64,000 nucleotides of DNA from an uncultured Collinsella sp. (GCA_958352845.1 CATWQC010000004.1:62001-126000); one strand, 5' to 3'. Numbered from the stretch's first letter, positions 34,311 through 43,866 are shown. A program made the numbers and translations. The notes: generated from the sequence alone by a model not told the origin.

Positions 34311-37091
34311 TTGGCGCGCGGATCTGCACAAAACGCCAAAGGCAATAAGGCCAACAACCAACCGGCATCTGCTAAGGGTGCCGGTTCCCATCTGCGTGCC
34401 AATAAGGGCCACGAGTCCGAGTTCGATGATTTCGAGCCCTTGGTCGAGCCCTCGGCCAACCGCGATATCGCCGGCGTGGTCATTGCCGTTTTGGCGATTG
34501 CGTCCTTTATTGCCGTGATTTCGCCGGCGACTGCGCCCGTTACGGCTGCGGTTGCCGGTTTCTACCACTTGGGCTTTGGTCTGGGCGCCTACGTGCTGCC
34601 GATCGTCATTTTGCTGTTTGCCGCCACGCTCTTTTTAGGCGAGGACTCGCCGCTCAACGCGCGCTCTGTTGCGGGCGGCGCCGTGGTCTTTATCGCCGTC
34701 GTCTCCATTCTTTCGTTGATGGTGCCAGGTACGAGCGATTCGTGCGACCTTATGTTCACGCCGCAAAATCTGTCCGCCTCGGGTGGCTACATCGGTGCGT
34801 TTATTGCGAGTGCGCTGCAAAATGCCCTGGGTAAGCCTATCGCGATGGTAGTCCTGCTGGGCCTTGTCGTCGTGGGCTTGGTCATCATTGGCTTTTCGGT
34901 GGGCGGCGTTTTGCGCTCTGCCCGCGACCGTGCGGCAGATTTTGCCGAGCGCCGTCGTGCCGACGTCAACGCGAGTCCGTGGGGTGACGATGAGGCCCTG
35001 TCGGTGCCCGGCGTTGCCCGTCCGCGTCTGAGCATTCTTCGTCAAAAGGGCTCCGATGCGGCCGTGACTACGGTTATGGGTAGCGAAGTCGATCCGATTC
35101 TGGACGATGAGGACGTGGACGAAGATCCGTTTGTCGACGTGTCTGAGGCCGTGGAGGCCGAGCGGGCCAAGACAACGCTGTTGCCGCGCCGCCATGCCAA
35201 GAAGGGCAAGGCCACACCCAAGTTGAATACAAGTGAGCCCGACCCGTCCTGGTCCGATAGCGAGATTGAGCTTACCGAGGGCGATGACGGGGACGACGAG
35301 GCTCCGATTGAGACCGCAAAGACAACTTTGCTGCCGCGTCGCCATGCAAAGCGCGACCAGGTAACCGGCCAGCTTTCGATGGAAGACGACCCCGATAAGA
35401 TCGACGAGTTCGAGCCGCCGTTTGCCGTGAATCCTGTCTCGGCAGCACCTCAGATTCCCGACTTCTTGAAGCATCCCAAGGTTGCCGATGCGCCTGCCTC
35501 GAGTGCCGTCGAATCGGCTGCGGCTAGCGATGGGGGAGCGGACGGCGGCGCCGCAGATAACGAGGGCGAAGAAGAGGACGGCCTCAAGCTTCCGCCGCTC
35601 GAGATCCTGCACGCCAACCCGCAGTCGGCGTCCTCCGCGTCATCTGACAAGGAGCTGGAGCAGACCGCTGAGTCACTGCAATCCACTTTGCTTGAGTTTG
35701 GCCGCAGTGCCCGCGTGGTCGGCTGGATCGCCGGCCCCACGGTGACGACCTTTAAGCTGCAACCTGGTGAGGGCGAGCGCGTGAGCAAGATTTCGAGCCT
35801 CGAGGACGATATCGCGCTTTCGCTCGCTGCCCAGTCGGTACGTATCTTTGCCCCGATCCCCGGCACCTCGCTCGTGGGCATCGAGATTCCCAACCGCAAG
35901 CGCCAGAACGTCAACCTGGGCGACGTGCTGCCCTATGTGAAGGGCGGTCCGCTCGAGCTCGCCATCGGCCGCGATGCCGAGGGCACGCCGGTTGTCGCCG
36001 ACCTTGCCAAGATGCCCCACCTGTTGATTGCCGGTACGACCGGTTCTGGTAAGTCGGTGATGATCAACTCCATCATCACGACTCTGCTCATGCGTACTCT
36101 TCCCGAGGACGTTCGCCTGATCATGGTCGACCCCAAGCGCGTCGAGCTTGCGGGCTATAACGGACTGCCGCATCTCTATGTGCCCGTGGTGACCGAGCCC
36201 AAGCAGGCCGCGAGCGCTCTGCAATGGGCCGTGTCCGAGATGGAGCGTCGTCTGAAGGTCTTCGAGCGTCTCAACGTGCGTAAGATCTCGACCTACAACG
36301 AAAAGCAGGCCGCCGGCGAGTTTGAGCATTACGACAATCCGCCGCAAAAGATGCCCTACCTGGTCATCATCATTGACGAGCTCTCGGACCTGATGATGGT
36401 CGCCGGTAAGGATGTCGAGGCCTCGATCGTGCGTATTGCACAGCTGGGCCGTGCCGCCGGTATTCATCTTATCGTGGCCACGCAGCGTCCCAGCTCAAAC
36501 GTGGTGACGGGCCTCATCAAGGCCAACATCACCAATCGCATCGCCTTTAACGTCGCCACGGGCATCGACTCGCGCGTCATCATCGACCAGATGGGTGCCG
36601 AAAAGCTTACCGGTTTGGGTGATATGCTGTTCTCCAAGGTCGACTGGGGCAAGCCTCGCCGTATCCAGGGCTGCTTTGTCTCGGACGATGAAATCAATGA
36701 GATTGTCGAGTTCGTCAAGTCGCAGAGCGAGCCCGACTACCACGAGGAGATTCTGTCTGCCGTGGCGCCCGCTTCCATGTCCATGGCGGGTGGCGGCGGC
36801 ATTGTCCGCACCGGAGTAGCCGAGCCGCAAGACGATGATCCGCTCATTTGGGAAGCCGCCCATATTGTGGTGGAATCGCAGCTTGGCTCCACATCTGGCC
36901 TGCAACGTCGTCTGAAGGTTGGCTACGCGCGTGCCGGGCGTATTATGGACATGCTGGAAGAAAAGGGTGTCGTCGGCCCGCCCGACGGTTCCAAGCCGCG
37001 CGAGGTCCTGTTGGACGAGGAGGGGCTTGCCGCGCTGGAGTCTGTCGACGCCGAGATGGCACGTGAAGATCGTGAGTTTGGAGGATTCTGA
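34311..37091 (+). CDS. ftsK: DNA translocase FtsK/SpoIIIE
   Basis: A 926-residue protein. Several membrane helices (about residues 45-205) are followed by a long acidic linker, then the RecA-like motor with Walker A AGTTGSGKSVM near residue 575 and Walker B LVIIIDELSDL, and a C-terminal winged-helix gamma domain (LQRRLKVGYARAGRIMDMLE). It pumps chromosomal DNA at the division septum. The linker holds a repeated motif KTTLLPRRHAK (about residues 285 and 337). The start is TTG 34311, with GGAGG in the rnj 3' end. Confidence 0.95.
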   Translation: MARGSAQNAKGNKANNQPASAKGAGSHLRANKGHESEFDDFEPLVEPSANRDIAGVVIAVLAIASFIAVISPATAPVTAAVAGFYHLGFGLGAYVLPIVILLFAATLFLGEDSPLNARSVAGGAVVFIAVVSILSLMVPGTSDSCDLMFTPQNLSASGGYIGAFIASALQNALGKPIAMVVLLGLVVVGLVIIGFSVGGVLRSARDRAADFAERRRADVNASPWGDDEALSVPGVARPRLSILRQKGSDAAVTTVMGSEVDPILDDEDVDEDPFVDVSEAVEAERAKTTLLPRRHAKKGKATPKLNTSEPDPSWSDSEIELTEGDDGDDEAPIETAKTTLLPRRHAKRDQVTGQLSMEDDPDKIDEFEPPFAVNPVSAAPQIPDFLKHPKVADAPASSAVESAAASDGGADGGAADNEGEEEDGLKLPPLEILHANPQSASSASSDKELEQTAESLQSTLLEFGRSARVVGWIAGPTVTTFKLQPGEGERVSKISSLEDDIALSLAAQSVRIFAPIPGTSLVGIEIPNRKRQNVNLGDVLPYVKGGPLELAIGRDAEGTPVVADLAKMPHLLIAGTTGSGKSVMINSIITTLLMRTLPEDVRLIMVDPKRVELAGYNGLPHLYVPVVTEPKQAASALQWAVSEMERRLKVFERLNVRKISTYNEKQAAGEFEHYDNPPQKMPYLVIIIDELSDLMMVAGKDVEASIVRIAQLGRAAGIHLIVATQRPSSNVVTGLIKANITNRIAFNVATGIDSRVIIDQMGAEKLTGLGDMLFSKVDWGKPRRIQGCFVSDDEINEIVEFVKSQSEPDYHEEILSAVAPASMSMAGGGGIVRTGVAEPQDDDPLIWEAAHIVVESQLGSTSGLQRRLKVGYARAGRIMDMLEEKGVVGPPDGSKPREVLLDEEGLAALESVDAEMAREDREFGGF

Positions 37092-38602
37092 TGGCTGCAC
37101 GCTTTGGTGATATGCTGCTCGAGCAGCGTCGCCGAATGGGCCTTTCCATTCAGCAGGTCGCCAACACCATCAAAATCAGGCCGCAGATCATCGAGTTTTT
37201 CGAGACCGGTAACTTTGCTTCGATGCCGCCGCGCGGCTATGCGCAGGGCATGATTTCGAGCTATGCTCGCTTTTTGGGCCTCAATCCGCGCGAGGTCGTC
37301 AATGCCTACTTTGACGACCTGATGGCATACGAACGCGAGACGTCGCAGCAGGGCGGTCGTTTTCAGGACGCCGCCGGCTACGTCAATTCGCGTTCCTCGG
37401 TCGACAACGGGCGCTTCCTGATGGTTCAGGGCGGTCGTTCGACCCGCTATGGACAGCGTCCTCAGCAGGCCGGTTATATTACCGAGACGGGTTCGGGCGA
37501 GGAGATTCGCTCACAGCGTGACCGGTTCCGCAGTACGCCGATGCCCGAGGACCGTGCACTTCCCGCTGCCCGCGGTGTAGCGCGTGACCCTCGTGCCGGC
37601 TACGGCGACGGCGGCTATTCCGATCGCGGTTACCGTGGTGCCTCCGCCGGACGCTCTCGCGGTGGCTATGCGGATGCCGATACCACGCAGGTGACGCCGC
37701 GTCTTCGCTCTCAATCACAGCCGTATGGCCAGCGCTCTTCGGCTCCGCGTTCGGGCCAGCGTGGCTATCAATGCCGCGGTGAGCTTGCGCCCCGCCCGGG
37801 TCAACGCGGCATTCAGGGCCAGGGCGGCTATCGCGGCCGTCCCGATAGCAATCGCGGTCGTATGCCTCAGGGAGGCGGCCGCAGCAGTTCCAATCGTGGA
37901 CGCGGCGGATCACGTACTCCTCAAAACAACGGGCTCGATCCGCGTTTCGTCTACGCCGGCATCGGTGCCGTTGCGCTGCTGTTGATTGTGCTCATCGTGG
38001 TGCTTCTGCGCGGCTGCGCATCTTTGGCGCCCGAGACCACGCCCGAGACGCCCATTGCTACCAAGACGACGACCAAGAAGTCTTCTAAGAAGACCGAAAC
38101 GGTCGACGAGGACGAAGACACCGACGAGGCGACGAATGAGTCGACTGACTCGGACGCTACCAAGACGACGGCCAAGAAGGAAGAGAACGAGGTCACGAAG
38201 GTCAAAGTCTCCGTTGCCAAGGGAAAGACCGCGTGGATTGAGGTCAAGGTCGACGGCAAGTTGGTCTATGGCGCCCAAGCGACTGGCCCCTTTGAGCAGG
38301 AGTACACGCCCGAGTCCTCGATCGAGATCACCACGTCCAAGCCTTCCGATGTCACCGTTACCAAGAACGGTGAAAAGGTCCGTTACGATACCAAGACCTC
38401 GGGCGTGGCGCGTGTGACGATCACCGTTCCCAAGAAGGAGACGACTGATTCCGAGAATGGTGAAAGTTCTGATGGTACCGACACCACCGATGGTGCCGAT
38501 ACCACCGACGTTACCGATGCCCAGTCCACGGATGGCGCCGATACCGCAACTGACGGTCAGACACCCACCGATTCTACCGACTATTCGTACGATAGCTACT
38601 AA
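37091..38602 (+). CDS. RodZ-like helix-turn-helix membrane protein
   Basis: A 503-residue protein. Residues 1-85 form a RodZ-type HTH (LSIQQVANTIKIRPQIIEFFETG), then come about 190 residues rich in Arg/Gly/Ser/Tyr, one membrane helix at about 286-310, a Thr/Lys/Glu linker, a DUF4115-like beta domain (VSVAKGKTAWIEVKVDGKLVYGAQATG) and a Thr/Asp-rich tail. RodZ links MreB to cell-wall synthesis. The cytoplasmic low-complexity part is much longer than in E. coli. ATG 37091 overlaps the ftsK stop. No mreB is in the window. Confidence 0.82.
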   Translation: MAARFGDMLLEQRRRMGLSIQQVANTIKIRPQIIEFFETGNFASMPPRGYAQGMISSYARFLGLNPREVVNAYFDDLMAYERETSQQGGRFQDAAGYVNSRSSVDNGRFLMVQGGRSTRYGQRPQQAGYITETGSGEEIRSQRDRFRSTPMPEDRALPAARGVARDPRAGYGDGGYSDRGYRGASAGRSRGGYADADTTQVTPRLRSQSQPYGQRSSAPRSGQRGYQCRGELAPRPGQRGIQGQGGYRGRPDSNRGRMPQGGGRSSSNRGRGGSRTPQNNGLDPRFVYAGIGAVALLLIVLIVVLLRGCASLAPETTPETPIATKTTTKKSSKKTETVDEDEDTDEATNESTDSDATKTTAKKEENEVTKVKVSVAKGKTAWIEVKVDGKLVYGAQATGPFEQEYTPESSIEITTSKPSDVTVTKNGEKVRYDTKTSGVARVTITVPKKETTDSENGESSDGTDTTDGADTTDVTDAQSTDGADTATDGQTPTDSTDYSYDSY

Positions 38603-38628
38603 GCCGCTCGTACGCGAAAGGAAACATC

Positions 38629-39126
38629 ATGGCTAAAGATTCCAGCTTCGACGTCGTGTCCGAGGTCAACATGCAAGAGGTCGACAACGCCTTCCAGCAG
38701 ACCACGCGCGAGATTTCCCAGCGCTATGACCTTAAGGATTCCGGCGCCACGATCGAGCTTTCGAAGGGCGACAAGCTCTTTACGATCAGCGCCCCGGCTG
38801 ACTTTGTCTCTAAGCAGATTATCGACGTGCTGAGTTCCAAGCTCATCAAGCGCGGCATTGACCTCAAGGCTGTCTCGTGGGATGCTCCTCAGGCGGCATC
38901 GGGCGGCACCGTGCGCGTGCTCGGCCATATTGTCGAGGGTATCGACCAGGCGACCGCCAAGAAGATCAACAAGGACATCAAGGACCAAAAGCTCAAGGTC
39001 AAGGTGACCATCGAGGCCGACAAGCTGCGTGTTTCCTCTGCTTCGAAGGATGCGTTGCAGACCGTAATCCAGTTCCTGCGCGACCAGGACTACGGCCAGC
39101 CGCTACAGTTCACCAACTACCGCTAA
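38629..39126 (+). CDS. yajQ: YajQ-family nucleotide-binding protein
   Basis: A 165-residue protein with the family start DSSFDVVSEVNMQEVDNAF and the KVTIEADKLRVSSASKD repeat, giving two RRM-like folds. Some family members bind cyclic di-GMP or nucleic acid; its role here is unproven. ATG 38629 follows GAAAGGAAACATC. It lies between the RodZ-like gene and rimO. Confidence 0.92.
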   Translation: MAKDSSFDVVSEVNMQEVDNAFQQTTREISQRYDLKDSGATIELSKGDKLFTISAPADFVSKQIIDVLSSKLIKRGIDLKAVSWDAPQAASGGTVRVLGHIVEGIDQATAKKINKDIKDQKLKVKVTIEADKLRVSSASKDALQTVIQFLRDQDYGQPLQFTNYR

Positions 39127-39153
39127 TATCATTCGAAAGGACCGCTCTCCAAC

Positions 39154-40503
39154 ATGGATACACCGTTGGGCTCCGTGCTCTACATCACCCTCGGGTGCGC
39201 TAAGAACGAGGTCGACACCGACCGCATGCGTTCTCTTTTGACTGCTGCGGGCTACGAGGAGGCATTCGACCCGCAGGATGCCGATATCGCCATCGTCAAT
39301 ACATGCTCGTTCCTCGCCTCCGCAACGTCCGAGAGCATCGAGACCACGCTCGAGCTCGCCAACGAGGTTCAGGACGGCGTTCGTTCTTGCCCCATCGTTA
39401 TGTGCGGCTGTGTGCCGTCGCGCTATGGCGACGACCTGCCTGACGAGCTGCCCGAGGTCGCTGCCTTTGTGAAGGCCGACGAGGAGGACGGCATCGTGGC
39501 GGTCATCGATGGCGTGCTGGGTGTCGAGCGTGAGATCGCGGCCTATATCCCTCAGGTCAAGCGTACCGTCGAGGGCGCCGTTGCTTACGTCAAGATTTCC
39601 GATGGTTGCAACCGCTTCTGCAGCTTCTGCATGATCCCCTATATTCGCGGTCGCTATCATTCGCGCAATGCCGAGAGCATTATCTCCGAGGTGCGCGACC
39701 TGGTTGCCGGCGGTGTGCGCGAGATCGTGCTGATCGGCCAGGACACGGGTATTTGGGGCATCGACTTTGCCGACGAGGACGTCGCCGAGGGCTCGCCGCG
39801 CAATCTGGCGCAGCTGCTGCGTGCCGTCGCCGAGGCCGTGCGCCCGCACAACGTCTGGGTCCGTGTGCTCTACTTGCAGCCCGAGGGCATGACTGACGAG
39901 CTCATTGAGACCATTCGTGATACGCCCGAGGTGCTGCCCTATATCGATATCCCCGTGCAGCACTGCGACGCGCGCATCCTCAAGGCCATGCGTCGCTCCG
40001 GTTCGCGCCAGGAGCTCGAGGATCTGTTCCGCGACCTTCGTGAGCGTATCCCCGGCATCGTGATCCGTTCCACGGCCATGGTCGGCTTCCCGACCGAGAC
40101 CGACGACGAGTTCCGCGACCTTATCGACTTTATGGACACCGTCGGCTTTGACTACACGAGCGTCTTTGCCTACTCGCGTGAGGAAGGTAGCCTGGCCGCC
40201 AAGATGGAGGGCCAGGTCGATGAGGAGGTCAAGCTTGAGCGCGCCCAGGAGGCCATGGATCTGGCCGAGTCGCTCGGTTTTGCCGCTACCGCCGCACATG
40301 TGGGCGAGCGCGCCCAGGTGATCGTCGACGGTATCGAAGAGACCGAGGATGGCGCCGAGCTGATCGGCCATGCCTGGTTCCAGGCGCCCGATTCCGATGG
40401 TGCGGTGCACTTGGACGCCAGCGAGGCGTCCGTGGGCGATATTCTGACTGTCGAGTTTACCGATAGCTTCTGCTATGAGCTTATCGGCCATGTTGTGGAG
40501 TAG
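39154..40503 (+). CDS. rimO: ribosomal protein S12 methylthiotransferase RimO
   Basis: A 449-residue radical SAM methylthiotransferase: N-terminal cluster cysteines in ITLGCAKNEVD, NTCSF and CGCVP; radical SAM motif SDGCNRFCSFCMIP; C-terminal TRAM domain. The GCAKNxVD pattern is specific to RimO, which modifies an aspartate of S12. It overlaps functionally with MtaB and MiaB in this window but has a protein substrate. ATG 39154 follows GAAAGGACC. Confidence 0.94.
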   Translation: MDTPLGSVLYITLGCAKNEVDTDRMRSLLTAAGYEEAFDPQDADIAIVNTCSFLASATSESIETTLELANEVQDGVRSCPIVMCGCVPSRYGDDLPDELPEVAAFVKADEEDGIVAVIDGVLGVEREIAAYIPQVKRTVEGAVAYVKISDGCNRFCSFCMIPYIRGRYHSRNAESIISEVRDLVAGGVREIVLIGQDTGIWGIDFADEDVAEGSPRNLAQLLRAVAEAVRPHNVWVRVLYLQPEGMTDELIETIRDTPEVLPYIDIPVQHCDARILKAMRRSGSRQELEDLFRDLRERIPGIVIRSTAMVGFPTETDDEFRDLIDFMDTVGFDYTSVFAYSREEGSLAAKMEGQVDEEVKLERAQEAMDLAESLGFAATAAHVGERAQVIVDGIEETEDGAELIGHAWFQAPDSDGAVHLDASEASVGDILTVEFTDSFCYELIGHVVE

Positions 40504-40512
40504 GAGAGCATC

Positions 40513-41151
40513 GTGGCAAACGAGAGCAATAAGGAACTGACGAGTGTCTGGACGCCCGCCAACATCGTGACGTGCGTTCGCATCGTCTTTATCCCGGTGT
40601 TCATGATCGTCTCGGCGCTGTCTCACACGAGTGTTGCCGGTACGGATTGGAGCACCTTCGACGGCCCGCTCGCCGCCGCTGCCTTCATTCTGTATGTGAT
40701 CCTGTCGTGCACCGATAAGGTCGACGGTTATCTGGCGCGCTCGCGCAACGAGATCACCGACTTCGGTAAGTTCTTGGACCCCATCGCCGACAAGCTACTG
40801 GTGTTCTCGGCCCTGCTGCTGTTCTTGGATTTTGGCGCGGTGACCGTGTGGTCCGTGTTCATTATCCTATTCCGTGAGCTGCTGGTGAGCGCCCTTCGCA
40901 TGGTCGCGAGTGCGGCCGGTGTGGTCGTTGCGGCCGATAAGCTCGGCAAGTACAAGACGGCAACCACGATGGTCTCCATCTGCGGTTACCTGTGCGTTTT
41001 TGCTATGGCCGGCTTGCACCTTGGCCCGGTGGCACTGACGCTCGGCATCTACTCGGTGTCGCGCTTCCTGTATGCCGTTGCCGTTGTCCTGACCGTTATC
41101 TCGGGTGCCCAGTACTTCTGGAACTGCCGCAAGATCGTCTTTTCGGTCTAG
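40513..41151 (+). CDS. pgsA: CDP-diacylglycerol-glycerol-3-phosphate phosphatidyltransferase
   Basis: A 212-residue membrane enzyme with the CDP-alcohol phosphotransferase motif DKVDGYLARSRNEITDFG followed by KFLDPIADKLL. It makes phosphatidylglycerol phosphate. GTG 40513 follows TAGGAGAGCATC. The order pgsA-cinA-recA is a common Gram-positive arrangement. A second family member is encoded at 61.4-62.1 kb. Confidence 0.93.
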   Translation: MANESNKELTSVWTPANIVTCVRIVFIPVFMIVSALSHTSVAGTDWSTFDGPLAAAAFILYVILSCTDKVDGYLARSRNEITDFGKFLDPIADKLLVFSALLLFLDFGAVTVWSVFIILFRELLVSALRMVASAAGVVVAADKLGKYKTATTMVSICGYLCVFAMAGLHLGPVALTLGIYSVSRFLYAVAVVLTVISGAQYFWNCRKIVFSV

Positions 41152-41157
41152 GTCCTG

Positions 41158-41694
41158 GTGGGTATGACGGTCTCTTTTGAGCAGATTTCCGCACATAACG
41201 AGGAGCTGGCGCGCGATATTGTCGAGCGTGCGAGCGCTCGGGGCGTGACGGTTTCGACGGCTGAGTCGCTGACGGCGGGTATGATCGCCTCGACGATTGC
41301 GGATATCCCGGGCGCCTCGGCGGCGCTGCGTGGCGGTGCGGTGACCTACTGCGATGAGATCAAGCATCGTGTGTTGGGTGTTGAGCAAGAGACGCTCGAC
41401 CGCTATACCGCGGTGTCGCATCAGACCGCGCGCGAGATGGCGGTGGGTTCGCTGGAGCTGTACCAGAGCGATATTGCAGTGAGCGCAACGGGTTATGCCG
41501 GCCCCGGCGGTGGTACTGAGGACGATCCTGCGGGCACTTTCTATATTGGCTGGGCGCATCGTTCCGCCGATGGGGGAGTGCCGGTCGTGGACTCTGTGCG
41601 CTGCCACTATGAGGGCGACCGTTCGTGTGTTCGTGCCCATGCGGTCACGGAGGCATTGGGTCGCATTGCCCTTGTGCTCAACTCTATGGAATAG
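41158..41694 (+). CDS. pncC: CinA C-terminal domain protein (nicotinamide-nucleotide amidase)
   Basis: A 178-residue protein equal to the C-terminal domain of CinA: TAESLTAGMIASTIADIPGAS and SATGYAGPGGGTEDDPAGT. It lacks the N-terminal MoCF-like domain, so it matches stand-alone PncC, which deamidates NMN in pyridine nucleotide recycling. The start may be GTG 41158 or ATG 41164. Its position between pgsA and recA fits the cinA-recA association seen in competent bacteria. Confidence 0.88.
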   Translation: MGMTVSFEQISAHNEELARDIVERASARGVTVSTAESLTAGMIASTIADIPGASAALRGGAVTYCDEIKHRVLGVEQETLDRYTAVSHQTAREMAVGSLELYQSDIAVSATGYAGPGGGTEDDPAGTFYIGWAHRSADGGVPVVDSVRCHYEGDRSCVRAHAVTEALGRIALVLNSME

Positions 41695-41701
41695 ACGTGT
41701 T

Positions 41702-41727
41702 TTAAGGGGCCTCCGGGCCCCTTAATT
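41702..41727 (+). terminator. terminator after pncC
   Basis: A 10-bp stem TTAAGGGGCC/GGCCCCTTAA with loop TCCG. The U-run is weak. Confidence 0.7.
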
Positions 41728-41800
41728 GTGGAGATAGGTACCTTAGGCTCATTTGGCGTTTGTGCTGGTTGTAGATGTAATTTTGCCTGCCTTGTTCATA

Positions 41801-41862
41801 TTTGGTCCTTTGTGGTCAAGCATTTGGTCAGTGTTTGGTCGGCGTTTGGTTGGTATTTGGAA
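41801..41862 (+). promoter_or_regulatory. phased TTTGGTC repeats upstream of recA
   Basis: Six heptamers start at 41801, 41811, 41823, 41834, 41845 and 41856 (TTTGGTC, TGTGGTC, TTTGGTC, TTTGGTC, TTTGGTT, TTTGGAA). The last four are exactly 11 nt apart. They end just before the likely -10 (TATGAT 41875 or TTATCT 41881). A similar array precedes comEA. Confidence 0.55.
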
Positions 41863-41899
41863 AGACCGCCTGCATATGATTTATCTGAACGGTTGACCA

Positions 41900-41913
41900 C
41901 GAACAGCCGTTCG
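41900..41913 (+). promoter_or_regulatory. LexA box of recA
   Basis: CGAACAGCCGTTCG matches the Gram-positive SOS consensus CGAACRNRYGTTYG except the third inner base (C, expected R). It lies just downstream of the recA promoter, about 40 nt before the start codon, so LexA would block transcription. Confidence 0.85.
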
Positions 41914-41951
41914 TTTATTATCGATGCAGGTTGTTAAGAGGAGGGCTATTC

Positions 41952-43100
41952 ATGGCCAAGAATTCAGGTCCCGTACGTACCGTTCATGCTCGCACGACGG
42001 GTAAAGAGCGCGATGAGATGATCGCCACCACCAAGGCCGAGATCGAGAAGAAATTCGGCCAGGGTTCCATCATGAGGTACGGCGACGGTGGCCCCGAGCT
42101 TGAGGTCGAGGCCATCCCTACGGGCGCTCTGGCACTCGATGCCGCTCTGGGTATCGGCGGTGTGCCGCGCGGCCGAATCGTCGAGATCTACGGTCCCGAG
42201 TCCTCCGGTAAGACGACGCTTTCGCTCGAGATCTTGGCCGAGGCCCAGGCAATGGGTGGCGTTGTGGCATTTATCGATGCCGAGCACGCGCTCGATCCCA
42301 CGTATGCCGCGCGCATCGGTGTGGATATCGACGAGGTGCTCATTTCCCAGCCCGATACGGGTGAGCAGGCGCTCGAAATCGTTGACATGCTTGTGCGTTC
42401 TGGTGCCATCGATGCCATCGTCGTCGACTCCGTCGCCGCGCTGACCCCGCGTGCCGAGATCGAGGGAGAAATCGGCGACACTACGGTCGGTCTTCAGGCT
42501 CGCCTGATGAGCCAGGCGCTCCGCAAGCTCGCCGGCTCGCTGTCCAAGTCCAACACGACGTGCATCTTCATTAACCAGCTGCGTGAGAAGATCGGCGTCA
42601 TGTTCGGCAACCCCGAGACTACGACGGGCGGCCGCGCCCTTAAGTTCTTCTCTTCGGTTCGTATCGACATTCGCCGCATCGACAGCATTAAGCTTAAGGA
42701 CGAGGTTATCGGTAACCGCGTGCGCGCCAAGGTCGTTAAGAACAAGGTGGCGGCTCCGTTCCGTTCTGCTGAGTTCGACATCATGTACGGTACGGGCATC
42801 TCTAAGGAGGGCTCGATTCTGGACATGGCTGTCGAGTGCGGCATCTGCAAGAAGATGGGCTCCTGGTTTGCCTATGGTGAGGACAAGCTCGGCAACGGTC
42901 GCGAGGCCGCCAAGGCGTTCCTGCGCGAACACCCCGATTGTGCCGACGAGATTGAGCATAAGGTCCGCCTTGCCTGCGGACTTGAGTTTGATGACGATGC
43001 TCCGTCCGAGGTCGAGCTGACCGCTCAGCCTGCGCCTGAGGAGTTTGACGAGCTTTACGCCATCGATGGTTCCGCCATGCTCGATGATGACGACGAGTAG
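41952..43100 (+). CDS. recA: recombinase RecA
   Basis: A 382-residue RecA with Walker [10 protein letters not shown] at 81-89, the [20 protein letters not shown] loop region and an acidic C-terminus (LDDDDE). It forms filaments on single-stranded DNA, drives recombination and triggers LexA self-cleavage. The start is ATG 41952 after AGAGGAGGG. It is followed by recX in the same direction. An N-terminal extension of about 20 residues precedes the conserved core. Confidence 0.97.
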   Translation: MAKNSGPVRTVHARTTGKERDEMIATTKAEIEKKFGQGSIMRYGDGGPELEVEAIPTGALALDAALGIGGVPRGRIVEIYGPESSGKTTLSLEILAEAQAMGGVVAFIDAEHALDPTYAARIGVDIDEVLISQPDTGEQALEIVDMLVRSGAIDAIVVDSVAALTPRAEIEGEIGDTTVGLQARLMSQALRKLAGSLSKSNTTCIFINQLREKIGVMFGNPETTTGGRALKFFSSVRIDIRRIDSIKLKDEVIGNRVRAKVVKNKVAAPFRSAEFDIMYGTGISKEGSILDMAVECGICKKMGSWFAYGEDKLGNGREAAKAFLREHPDCADEIEHKVRLACGLEFDDDAPSEVELTAQPAPEEFDELYAIDGSAMLDDDDE

Positions 43101-43111
43101 CGGTTACGCTC

Positions 43112-43804
43112 ATGTCGTATACGGTGACCGAGGCTACGGTCGTCTTTCCCGATAAGAAGGCGGCCTCCTCGTTCTCGAGCGGGTATGCGTCTAAAAAGCC
43201 CTGCGCGCATATCGATTGTGAGCTTGAGGGCGGTTTTGAACGGTCCATTTGGATTCCCGTGCGGGTTGCGCGGCTGTATCTCAAAAACCGCCCCGATTTT
43301 CCCTGTGATTGGGATAACTTTCGTGAGGCTGTGCAGCTCATCGAGCGTAAATGTGCACTTACCATGGTGACCGAGATGTTATCACGCCGTGACCATGCGA
43401 CGGGTGAGGTCCGTGACAAGCTGGCTTGCTACGGCTTCCGCCAGCCCGCGATCGATTTCGCCGTCGAGCGCGCCACCGAGTATCACTTTTTAGACGAGAA
43501 CCGCTTTTGCTCGTACTTTATCGAGGAACGCAAGCGGCGCGGTTGGGGTCAGCGCAAAATCGAGACCGAACTCAAGCGCCGTCATGTCGTGCTCGATGAC
43601 ATTCCCGGTTATCCCGAGGATTATTTTGCCGTCGAAGACGATTTGGCGCGTGCGTCAGCCCTGCTCGCCAAGCGGCGTGTTCCAGAGACGTGCGGATTCG
43701 AAAAACTGGTTCGGTTTTTGATGGGCAAGGGCTTCTCGTATCACATCGCCGCCGATGCCGTTAAGGCACGTCTCGATGCCGAATGCGAGGGATGTGCGCT
43801 TTAG
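43112..43804 (+). CDS. recX: RecA regulator RecX
   Basis: A 230-residue protein with three-helix repeats typical of RecX (MVTEMLSRRDHATGEVRDKLACYGF; FLDENRFCSYFIEERKRRGWGQRKIETELKRR). It caps RecA filaments. It starts 11 nt after recA with no strong ribosome site. The N-terminal 75 residues are less conserved. Confidence 0.9.
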   Translation: MSYTVTEATVVFPDKKAASSFSSGYASKKPCAHIDCELEGGFERSIWIPVRVARLYLKNRPDFPCDWDNFREAVQLIERKCALTMVTEMLSRRDHATGEVRDKLACYGFRQPAIDFAVERATEYHFLDENRFCSYFIEERKRRGWGQRKIETELKRRHVVLDDIPGYPEDYFAVEDDLARASALLAKRRVPETCGFEKLVRFLMGKGFSYHIAADAVKARLDAECEGCAL

Positions 43805-43818
43805 GCGTATGCGTTTTG

Positions 43819-43866
43819 TGGCCCCGCCGTTCACCGCGTTTTAGCCGCCGTACTGGGGCCATTTAT
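43819..43866 (+). terminator. weak terminator-like hairpin after recX
   Basis: TGGCCCC and GGGGCCA enclose a 29-nt loop, followed by an AT-rich run. It could end the recA-recX transcript. Confidence 0.35.

Noticed and set aside
34311..38602. A frameshift or fusion between ftsK and the next gene
   Set aside because: The ATGA overlap at 37089-37093 is a normal coupled start, and both proteins have complete domain sets.
41728..41937. A 69-codon frame in the recA upstream region
   Set aside because: It lies over the TTTGGTC repeats, the recA promoter and the LexA box, and no ribosome site precedes it.
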